DNA of 19,505 nt from JAFGOY01 sp034430335 (GTDB lineage Bacteria > Chloroflexota > Anaerolineae > Aggregatilineales > UBA3940), in the NCBI GenBank assembly GCA_034430335.1, contig DAOUES010000050.1, positions 1 to 19,505 of the forward strand. Reading direction: 5' to 3'. Within the stretch, counting starts at the first letter, position 1. Every line of letters begins with the position of its first letter. A model generated the notes under the pieces. That model searched no databases and was not told the DNA's origin. It saw nothing but the letters and a program-made list of their open reading frames with translations. Both the position numbers and the translations under genes were made by a program. Positions 13,901 through 19,505 of this stretch are shown one piece after another.

Positions 13901-14926
13901 CTACTCTGCTGGTGGCGACTGTATCAGCGCCGGGAGATTATAAGCCTCCCGAATGGCCTGATCGAGTTCGCTGCACAGGGTCTGGTTATCTCGCAGCGTT
14001 ATCTTGGCGTTTTCTCGCCCCTGTCCTAGCAGTTCGTCCGTTGCTGAATGGCGATAGAAAGCGCCCCTCTTCTCGACAAAGCCCAACTCTGTGGCTAAGT
14101 CCAGCAGGTCGCCTTCGTAGCTTATACCTTCGCCATACATGATATCGAACTCAGATTCACGGAACGGTGCGGCTACTTTATTTTTGGTAACGCGCACGCG
14201 CGTCCGGTTTCCGACTACATCGCCGCCCTGCTTGATCGACTGGATACGTCGAATGTCCAGCCGGATGGTGGCGTAGAACTTGAGCGCGCGGCCTCCCGTT
14301 GTTGTTTCCGGGCTGCCGAACATAACGCCGATCTTCATACGTAGCTGGTTTGTAAAAACCATTGCCGTATTGCTCTGCTTGATCGCCCCCGACAGCTTGC
14401 GTAACGCCTGGCTCATCAGGCGGGCCTGCAAGCCGACATGGGAGTCGCCCATCTCGCCCTCGATCTCGGCGCGGGGCACAAGCGCCGCCACCGAGTCCAG
14501 GACGATTACGTCGACCGCGCCGGAACGAACCAGGGCTTCGGCGATCTCTAACGCCTGTTCTCCGGTGTCCGGCTGGCTGATGTAAAGTTCATCAATGTTG
14601 ACGCCAATGGCCTCCGAGTAAATCGGGTCAAGGGCGTGTTCCATATCGATGAAGGCGCAAATTCCCCCCAGGTTTTGAGCCTGGGCGATGAGATGAAGGC
14701 AGAGCGTCGTTTTACCTGATGATTCTGGCCCGTATATTTCGGTAACACGCCCGCGTGGAATTCCTCCCACGCCCAGGGCGATATCGAGCGAAAGGGCACC
14801 GGTGGGAATGACATCGACCTGTAAGTGAGAGGCCTCTCCCAACCGCATGATTGCACCATCGCCAAAACGTTTGGTGAGTTCTTTCAGCGTCTTATCTAGT
14901 GAAGCCAGACGGCCTTCATCAGGCAT
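13901..14926 (-). CDS. recA: Recombinase RecA
   Basis: A 341-residue RecA, the DNA strand-exchange and SOS-activating ATPase. Visible elements are the N-terminal polymerisation helix (about 5-25), Walker A GPESSGKT (66-73), the catalytic MEHALDP region (95-101), Walker B VIVLDSVAAL (140-149), loop L1 (around PRAEIEGEMGDSHVG, 151-165), loop L2 (MKIGVMFGSPETTTGG, 197-212) and the C-terminal domain from about 270. The tail ends SPPAE and lacks the long acidic extension of E. coli RecA. A GGGAG ribosome site lies about 10 bases before the ATG. A LexA-box-like sequence is found about 40 bases upstream. It heads the recA-recX-rny transcript and is divergent from mreB. Confidence 0.98.
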   Translation of the reverse strand: MPDEGRLASLDKTLKELTKRFGDGAIMRLGEASHLQVDVIPTGALSLDIALGVGGIPRGRVTEIYGPESSGKTTLCLHLIAQAQNLGGICAFIDMEHALDPIYSEAIGVNIDELYISQPDTGEQALEIAEALVRSGAVDVIVLDSVAALVPRAEIEGEMGDSHVGLQARLMSQALRKLSGAIKQSNTAMVFTNQLRMKIGVMFGSPETTTGGRALKFYATIRLDIRRIQSIKQGGDVVGNRTRVRVTKNKVAAPFRESEFDIMYGEGISYEGDLLDLATELGFVEKRGAFYRHSATDELLGQGRENAKITLRDNQTLCSELDQAIREAYNLPALIQSPPAE

Positions 14927-14962
14927 CTATTTTGGTCTCCCAACAGAATAAATAGCTAATCA

Positions 14963-14974
14963 GTACGAGCGTTC
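14963..14974 (-). promoter_or_regulatory. LexA/SOS-box-like site upstream of recA
   Basis: On the minus strand it reads GAAC-GCTC-GTAC, one mismatch from the GAAC-N4-GTTC core of Gram-positive-type LexA boxes. It is 37-48 bases upstream of the recA ATG, a suitable place for repression. The match is imperfect, and the LexA site of this organism is not known to me. Confidence 0.3.
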
Positions 14975-15052
14975 TATTCGTGAAGTTAGTGTACAGCATG
15001 CCCTACAAATATGCAACAAAGGGCCGGGGAGACATCGCCAAAAATCGGTACA

Positions 15053-15081
15053 TTGCAGGCACTTTTTGGCAATGGTATAAT
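15053..15081 (+). promoter_or_regulatory. Candidate sigma-70 promoter for the mre operon
   Basis: A perfect -10 TATAAT (15076-15081) with a 17-bp spacer to a partial -35 TTGCAG (15053-15058). Transcription would start near 15088, giving a leader of about 270 nt before the mreB GTG. Confidence 0.55.
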
Positions 15082-15105
15082 TCGGCGGCAGGCTGATAGG
15101 CATTT

Positions 15106-15288
15106 GTCACTTCATACTTTTTACAAAAGTGACCGGTTTTTCCGAATTTATCTATTTTATTATTGCCCTACAGGTTCTGTCAGGCTTATTGTGTACATCG
15201 CAGCACAACCCGGACAACATCTGATTCTCGCTGCGAGACGTTGTACATAAAGCCGGTTTCACGAAAGTTGAATACTTTCTGTGAAACC
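15106..15288 (+). promoter_or_regulatory. Structured long leader of mreB
   Basis: Three pairings are visible. GTCACTT (15106-15112) / AAGTGAC (15127-15133) is followed by CGGTTTTT, which is terminator-like but short-stemmed. TGTACA..GCAGC (15192-15204) could pair with GCTGC..TGTACA (15230-15247). A strong 14-bp hairpin is GGTTTCAC-GAAAGT (15255-15268) / ACTTTC-T-GTGAAACC (15274-15288), with a 5-nt loop and a single bulged T. No known riboswitch class is recognised. Confidence 0.45.
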
Positions 15289-15355
15289 TTAAAAAGGTTC
15301 CCATCACTATAAAAAATCAGGGTGATTTATTGCCCACTTGAGGAGTACACCCTCT

Positions 15356-16417
15356 GTGTTTACCCCGCTTAACTGGTTACTAGGTCTGTTTTCTCTCGAT
15401 ATCGGCATTGACCTCGGTACGGCGAATACGCTGGTCAATGTTCGTGGACGGGGTATCGTAATCAATGAGCCATCCTGGGTAGCGATCGATAAGAGTTCTC
15501 GTAAAGCCCTGGCGATTGGCTCCGAGGCTCGTCAGATGGTCGGGCGTACCCCGGCCAACATCGTGGCGATCCGTCCGCTGCGGGATGGTGTGATCTCCGA
15601 GTTCGAGATCACCCAGGCGATGCTCGAATACTTCATCGGTAAAGCCCACGAACAATCGCTGGTGCCGGTTCCGCGCCCTCGCGTGGTGGTCGGCATCCCC
15701 AGCGGCGTCACCGAAGTCGAGAAACGCGCCGTCTACGATGCAACCATCTCCGCCGGTGCGCGTGAAGCCTTCCTGATCGAAGAGCCGATGGCCGCCGCGA
15801 TTGGTGCTGGGCTGCCCATCACCGAAAGCCGGGGCAGCATGATCGTCGACATCGGCGGCGGCACGACCGAGGTCGCGATCTTTTCGCTGGGCGGGATCGT
15901 GATCAGCCGCTCGATCCGCGTGGCGGGCGACGAGATGGACGAGGACGTCATCCAGTATATGCGCTCGAAATACAACCTGCTGATCGGCGAGCGGATGGCC
16001 GAACGCGCCAAGATCGAGTGCGGCTCGGCCTTCGCCCTGCCGGAGGAACACACCTTTGTGATGCGCGGGCGCAACCTGATCACCGGGCTGCCCGAAGCCG
16101 TCGAACTCTCGTCGATTGAACTGCGTGAGGCCCTCTCGACTTCCGTCCAGATCGTGATCGACACCATCAAAGACGCCCTCGAAGAAACACCCCCCGAACT
16201 GATCGCTGACCTGATGGAGAGCGGCATCTGCATGGCGGGCGGCGGTTCGCAGCTCGCCGGGCTGACCGAGCGGGTCGCCGACGAGGTCAATATGCGGGTG
16301 TGGCTGGCCGAAGACCCGATGACCTGTGTGGCGCGGGGCGCGGGGCGTGTCCTCGAAGACTACGACAACCTGCGGCGCGTGCTCGTCGGACTGGAGCGCG
16401 GCTCCACTCACCACTGA
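15356..16417 (+). CDS. mreB: Rod-shape determining protein MreB (actin-like)
   Basis: A 353-residue bacterial actin that forms membrane-bound filaments and guides lateral wall synthesis with MreC, MreD, RodA and PBP2. Visible are phosphate 1 DIGIDLGTANT (15-25), VVVGIPSGVTEVEKRA (111-126), phosphate 2 IVDIGGGTTEVA (163-174) and the adenosine-site MAGGGSQLAGL near the C-terminus. I start it at the GTG at 15356, because the in-frame TTG at 15338 overlaps the ribosome site itself (GAGGAG, 15340-15345). The resulting N-terminus VFTPLNWLLGLFS is hydrophobic and could act as the membrane-binding segment. A hairpin-rich leader precedes it, and a terminator-like hairpin separates it from mreC. Confidence 0.96.
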   Translation: MFTPLNWLLGLFSLDIGIDLGTANTLVNVRGRGIVINEPSWVAIDKSSRKALAIGSEARQMVGRTPANIVAIRPLRDGVISEFEITQAMLEYFIGKAHEQSLVPVPRPRVVVGIPSGVTEVEKRAVYDATISAGAREAFLIEEPMAAAIGAGLPITESRGSMIVDIGGGTTEVAIFSLGGIVISRSIRVAGDEMDEDVIQYMRSKYNLLIGERMAERAKIECGSAFALPEEHTFVMRGRNLITGLPEAVELSSIELREALSTSVQIVIDTIKDALEETPPELIADLMESGICMAGGGSQLAGLTERVADEVNMRVWLAEDPMTCVARGAGRVLEDYDNLRRVLVGLERGSTHH

Positions 16418-16444
16418 TCAACATCAGCGAACGTGATAAAATAA

Positions 16445-16491
16445 CAGGTGTGGTCCTGGCTTGGATAGGGATCACACCTGATTGTTTGTTT
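16445..16491 (+). terminator. Terminator/attenuator hairpin between mreB and mreC
   Basis: CAGGTGTGGTCC (16445-16456) pairs with GGATCACACCTG (16469-16480) along 12 bp (one G:T) around a 12-nt loop. ATTGTTTGTTTG follows. The interrupted T-run suggests partial termination, which would give more MreB than MreC, MreD and PBP2. Confidence 0.6.
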
Positions 16492-16507
16492 GACGGGATT
16501 AACTGTT

Positions 16508-17371
16508 ATGCGCCGTGAGAATAGATGGCTGGTGACCCTCGGCACCTTGTTGATCGTCACCGTTCTGATCATCGCCGGCAGGCAGTCCGGTTTTTTGAGG
16601 ATCATCCAGACTGCGGTCATGGCCCCGCTTAAACCCGCCGCCGGTTTGCTGACCGGCGGCACCGAAGCCGTCGAGAAATTAACTGAAGACCCCGCCGACT
16701 ACGCCGACCTGGAAGAGAAAACGCTTGAACTTGAGCGGCTCGTCGCCGAGATGCAGGTCGAGATTGTCCGGCTGCGTGAGATCGAGCAGGACTATTACCG
16801 TTTGAGCGGCATCCTGAATTATGCCTCGGAGAATGCCGATCAGAGTTTTGTCACTGCCGATGTGATCGCCCGCGATACGAGCAGCTACCTGCGCTGGGTG
16901 ATCGTCAACCGGGGCACGCGGGACGGCGTACAGGTCGGCAACCCGGCGATCAGTGACCTGGGGCTGGTGGGCCGCGTTGAAAGCGTGGCGGCCAACGCCG
17001 CCTGGATTCGCCTGACCAACGACCCTGAGAGCGCGATCAACGCCCGCCTGCAAACCGCCCGCGCCGAGGGAACGGTCGTCGGGCAGCTCCAGGGCGGGCT
17101 GCGCATGGAGTTGATCCCGCAGGAGGCGCTCGTCGAACCCGGCGACCTGGTGCTGACTTCCGGGCTGGGCGGCACCTTCCCGGCCAATATCGTGATCGGC
17201 CAGGTGACCAGCGTCCGCCGCCAGCAGGCCGACCTGTTCCAGTCCGCCGAAGTCCGCCCGACCGTCGACTATGACAACCTGCGCATCGTCTCGATCATCA
17301 CCGGCTTCGAGCCGGTCGACCTGACCACCTTCGACGAATTCATCGAAGGCGGGGGCGAGGGTGCGCCGTGA
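16508..17371 (+). CDS. mreC: Rod-shape determining protein MreC
   Basis: A 287-residue single-pass membrane protein that scaffolds the elongation complex and activates PBP2. It has a short basic N-terminus (MRRENR), a membrane helix (about 7-24), a coiled coil (about 64-99), and the two-barrel periplasmic/extracellular MreC domain (about 115-266), with typical NRGTRDGVQVGNPAIS (134-149) and ALVEPGDLVLTSGLGGTFP (207-225). The ATG at 16508 is preferred over an in-frame TTG at 16490: GGGA lies about 9 bases upstream, and the basic-then-hydrophobic N-terminus fits. It lies 90 bases after mreB across a terminator-like hairpin and overlaps mreD by 4 bases (GTGA). Confidence 0.93.
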   Translation: MRRENRWLVTLGTLLIVTVLIIAGRQSGFLRIIQTAVMAPLKPAAGLLTGGTEAVEKLTEDPADYADLEEKTLELERLVAEMQVEIVRLREIEQDYYRLSGILNYASENADQSFVTADVIARDTSSYLRWVIVNRGTRDGVQVGNPAISDLGLVGRVESVAANAAWIRLTNDPESAINARLQTARAEGTVVGQLQGGLRMELIPQEALVEPGDLVLTSGLGGTFPANIVIGQVTSVRRQQADLFQSAEVRPTVDYDNLRIVSIITGFEPVDLTTFDEFIEGGGEGAP

Positions 17372-17871
17372 GCTTGCAGTTGGGTCTTCCGCTTTTCATT
17401 GTCGCCGTCCTCCTCCAGGCGACGGTCCTCCCCCACCTGCGGGTCTACGGCGGCCAGCCCGACCTGGTCGTCCTGCTGGTGCTGGCCTGGTCGACGCTCG
17501 ACCAGGAGCAGGAGGGATTGGCCTGGGCCTTCGTGGGGGGCCTTCTTCTCGACCTGTTCTCCGGGACGCCCCTCGGCGTTTCGTCGCTGGCGCTGCTGCC
17601 ACTCGCCTATCTGATCGGGCTGCTCGAAGCGCAGGTCTACCGGGCGTCCCTGCTGCTCCCACTGCTGCTCACCGCAGTCGGTGCGACGGCCTACCACGTG
17701 ATCTATATGCTTCTGCTGCGTTTCCTCACCGATTATCCTTTATCGTGGTCGGTAAGCTTCGGGTATGTTACACTGCCGTCGGTGTTGTTTGATGTCGTCC
17801 TGTTTATTCCGATCTTGCGTCTGCTTGCACACTGGCACGACCGGCTGCACCCACGTCAGGTTAAGATCTAG
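17368..17871 (+). CDS. mreD: Rod-shape determining protein MreD
   Basis: A 167-residue integral membrane protein, mostly hydrophobic with about five or six helices. Recognisable MreD features are the N-terminal LQATVLPHLRVYGGQPDLVVLL (17-38, an LQ..L.P...I.G..PDL-type pattern) and FVGGLLLDLFSGTPLGVSSLAL (55-76, the G...D..sg..lG pattern). It starts with GTG overlapping the mreC stop (GTGA), so it is translationally coupled. It acts with MreC in the elongasome; its exact biochemical role is not established. The last residues HDRLHPRQVKI form a basic cytoplasmic tail. PBP2 follows after 16 bases. Confidence 0.93.
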   Translation: MSLQLGLPLFIVAVLLQATVLPHLRVYGGQPDLVVLLVLAWSTLDQEQEGLAWAFVGGLLLDLFSGTPLGVSSLALLPLAYLIGLLEAQVYRASLLLPLLLTAVGATAYHVIYMLLLRFLTDYPLSWSVSFGYVTLPSVLFDVVLFIPILRLLAHWHDRLHPRQVKI

Positions 17872-17887
17872 CTGGATCAGATAACCA

Positions 17888-19505
17888 ATGACCTATCGAC
17901 CTAGACGTCAGCCACCAAAATGGCGAATTTTGATCCTCCAGGTTGTAATCGCGCTTGCCTTTGTCGGGCTGGCGGTGCGTCTCTACGTGATCCAGTTTGT
18001 CCAGACCGATACTTACATCCTCCAGGCCGACGAAAACCGCTACGACGAGGTCAGCATCCCCGCCACACGCGGCATCATTCTCGACCGGAACGACGCACCG
18101 CTGGCCGTCAACGTCGCCAGTGCCAACGTAACGGTCACCCCGGCCCTGCTGCCGGATGACGAGGCCGAGGAGCGGGCCGTGCTCGAACGGCTGGCCGGGC
18201 TGCTCGGCATCCCCTACAGCGGCGAACTCGATACGGTCGACGAGCGCGGCATCCCCCAGCGAAGCCTGCTGACGATGGTTCGCGAGGGCCAGGGCATCGC
18301 TCCCTTCCGGGCAGTGGTCGTTGATACCGACGTTGACCACGATATCGCCAGGATGATCATCTCCGAGCAGCAGAATTTCCCCGGCGTCGATGTCGAATGG
18401 GTATCGGTGCGCGATTATCCTACCGGGCCGCTCACCGCCCACATCATTGGCTATATGGGGCCGATCCCCGCCGACCGGGCCGACGAATTCGAAGCGCAGG
18501 GCTACGTACTCGACCGCGACCGGATCGGCTACGACGGGATCGAGTATTCCTTGCAGGATTTGCTGGCCGGAACGCCCGGTCTCCAGCGCGTCGAGCGTGA
18601 CGTGGCAGGCCAGATCATTCGCAACGTCGGCGAGCCGCGCGCGGCGCAGCCGGGCTACAGTGTCCGCCTGACCATCGATGCGGAGCTTCAACAAGCCGCC
18701 CAGGAAGCGCTGGTCGATATGATCACGCGGCTCAAGGAACAGAACCCGGATAATGCCATCGGCTACGACCGGGGCGTGGTGATCGCCACCAACCCGCGCA
18801 CCGGTGAAATCCTGGCGATGGTTAGCTGGCCGACCTACGACAACAGCCGCTTTGCACGTTCCATCGACTACCCATACTACGACCAGGTTTCCAGGGACCC
18901 GCTCCACCCATTGTTCAACCAGGCGGTCAACTCGCTCTACCCGCCCGGATCGATTTTCAAGGTCATCACCGCCACTGGTGTGATCGAGGAAGGGGTCGTC
19001 GACCCCGACTATGAAATCGAGTGTCCGGGGGAAATCCAGCTTGAGGACCGTTACTACCCGAACGATCCAGGCCGTGCGCAGCAGTTCGTCTGCTGGCTGG
19101 AGAGCGGGCACGGGCGGGTTAGCTTCATCGAAGCGATTGCCTGGTCGTGTGATATCTATTTCTACAAAGTGGGCGGCGGCTTCGAGGACGAAGTCGAAGG
19201 AACCGGCCTCGGCATCTATCGGCTGGCCCGCTGGATGGAATTTTACGGCCTGGGACAGACGACCGGCATCGAACTGGCCGGTGAAAACCAGGGATTTATC
19301 CCCAGCCCTGATTGGAAGCGTCGTGTCTGGGGAGAAAACTGGTCGACTGGCGACACCTATAATTCGGCCTTCGGACAGGGCTATATCCTGACCACGCCGC
19401 TGCAAATGATCAACGTCTTGAACACGATCATCAACAACGGCGTCACCGTCAAGCCGACTCTGGTCCGCGAGATCATCGACGCCGACGGGCAGGTGGTGGC
19501 CGGGT
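17888..19505 (+). CDS. mrdA: Penicillin-binding protein 2 (MrdA), 3' end beyond the window
   Basis: 539 codons are present and the frame is still open at the window edge, so the gene is partial. The ATG at 17888 gives a basic N-terminus (MTYRPRRQPPKWR), one membrane helix (about 14-34) and the PBP dimerisation/pedestal domain, with IPATRGIILDRND and later GYDGIEYSLQDLLAG. The transpeptidase domain starts at about 300. Catalytic Ser355 is in YPPGSIFKV (SxxK, Lys358) and the second motif is WSCDIYFYK (Ser420-Cys-Asp422). FGQGYILTTPLQM is seen near the end. The KTG/KSG motif lies beyond the window. It cross-links peptidoglycan during lateral growth with RodA and MreBCD. Position directly after mreD supports PBP2 rather than the division protein FtsI. 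The ribosome site is weak. Confidence 0.93.
   Translation, partial: MTYRPRRQPPKWRILILQVVIALAFVGLAVRLYVIQFVQTDTYILQADENRYDEVSIPATRGIILDRNDAPLAVNVASANVTVTPALLPDDEAEERAVLERLAGLLGIPYSGELDTVDERGIPQRSLLTMVREGQGIAPFRAVVVDTDVDHDIARMIISEQQNFPGVDVEWVSVRDYPTGPLTAHIIGYMGPIPADRADEFEAQGYVLDRDRIGYDGIEYSLQDLLAGTPGLQRVERDVAGQIIRNVGEPRAAQPGYSVRLTIDAELQQAAQEALVDMITRLKEQNPDNAIGYDRGVVIATNPRTGEILAMVSWPTYDNSRFARSIDYPYYDQVSRDPLHPLFNQAVNSLYPPGSIFKVITATGVIEEGVVDPDYEIECPGEIQLEDRYYPNDPGRAQQFVCWLESGHGRVSFIEAIAWSCDIYFYKVGGGFEDEVEGTGLGIYRLARWMEFYGLGQTTGIELAGENQGFIPSPDWKRRVWGENWSTGDTYNSAFGQGYILTTPLQMINVLNTIINNGVTVKPTLVREIIDADGQVVAG

Larger units (their letters stand above)
14927..15355. other. 429-bp divergent recA/mreB intergenic region
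   Basis: It holds the recA promoter side (SOS-like box at 14963-14974), a plus-strand promoter candidate at 15053-15081, and a long hairpin-rich leader up to the mreB start. A 79-codon plus-strand frame at 15011-15250 is inside the leader, overlaps the predicted promoter, and has no recognisable product, so I do not call it. Confidence 0.65.

Noticed and set aside
15011..15250. 79-codon frame upstream of mreB
   Set aside because: It spans the predicted TATAAT promoter and leader hairpins, and its product resembles no protein I know.
15338..15355. TTG start six codons upstream for mreB
   Set aside because: The TTG is part of the TTGAGGAG ribosome site itself; the GTG at 15356 has correct spacing from it.
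15380..16414. 344-codon minus-strand frame opposite mreB
   Set aside because: It is a shadow of MreB; the His/Asp/Gly-rich sequence has no domain pattern.
16490..16507. TTG start six codons upstream for mreC
   Set aside because: It has no ribosome site; the ATG at 16508 gives the expected basic-then-hydrophobic N-terminus.
17861..19405. 514-codon open frame antisense to the PBP2 gene
   Set aside because: It lies fully opposite a clear PBP2 with catalytic motifs. Its composition (Asp/Val/Gly/Arg-rich, no domain) is typical of shadow frames in GC-rich genes.
1..19505. CRISPR arrays, tRNA/rRNA genes, insertion sequences or prophage genes
   Set aside because: No regularly spaced repeats, tRNA-like cloverleaf, rRNA sequence, transposase or integrase was seen.

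Overview
The window is a GC-rich bacterial chromosome segment. It probably comes from a Chloroflexota bacterium of the Anaerolineae type. That placement is an inference from the Thr/Pro-rich linkers behind lipoprotein signals, the LysM/SH3 secreted proteins, the dispersed GC-rich palindromes and the core-gene order. No rRNA or other taxonomic marker confirms it.

Region 1 (about 1-6546, minus strand, transcribed right to left) looks like one envelope-acylation operon. In transcription order it holds a small lipoprotein, a 39-residue membrane microprotein, an MBOAT acyltransferase, a membrane-anchored SGNH protein, a lipoprotein SGNH homologue with Cys in place of the nucleophile Ser, an acyl carrier protein and a fatty-acyl-AMP ligase. 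The parts list parallels the D-alanylation (Dlt) machine: ligase = DltA role, carrier = DltC role, MBOAT = DltB role, SGNH = DltD role, microprotein = DltX role. Here, however, the ligase looks fatty-acid specific. The microprotein ends in WIYQGF-COOH, resembling the acyl-accepting C-terminal motif of DltX. This is the most interesting system in the window.

Region 2 (6748-9568, plus strand) is divergent from it and encodes a wall-anchored LysM-SH3-SGNH protein and a lipoprotein of unknown function, followed by a terminator. The SGNH part of the first is a clear paralogue of the Cys-variant lipoprotein, so both sides of the divergent promoter region probably serve one envelope process.

Region 3 (9608-11285) is mgtE, a Mg2+ channel/transporter, behind a promoter whose -35 region is covered by a perfect TTAGG-N4-CCTAA palindrome. 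A long leader with strong hairpins follows.

Region 4 (11309-14926, minus strand) is recA, a 383-nt hairpin-rich spacer with a terminator, recX and rny. It converges on mgtE at a shared bidirectional terminator.

Region 5 (14927-19505, plus strand) is the cell-shape operon mreB-mreC-mreD-mrdA (PBP2), with a long structured leader and a terminator-like hairpin between mreB and mreC. The PBP2 gene runs off the window. Three copies of a palindromic repeat (2154, 3393, 9678) sit in intergenic spaces, and two of them flank the Cys-variant lipoprotein gene.
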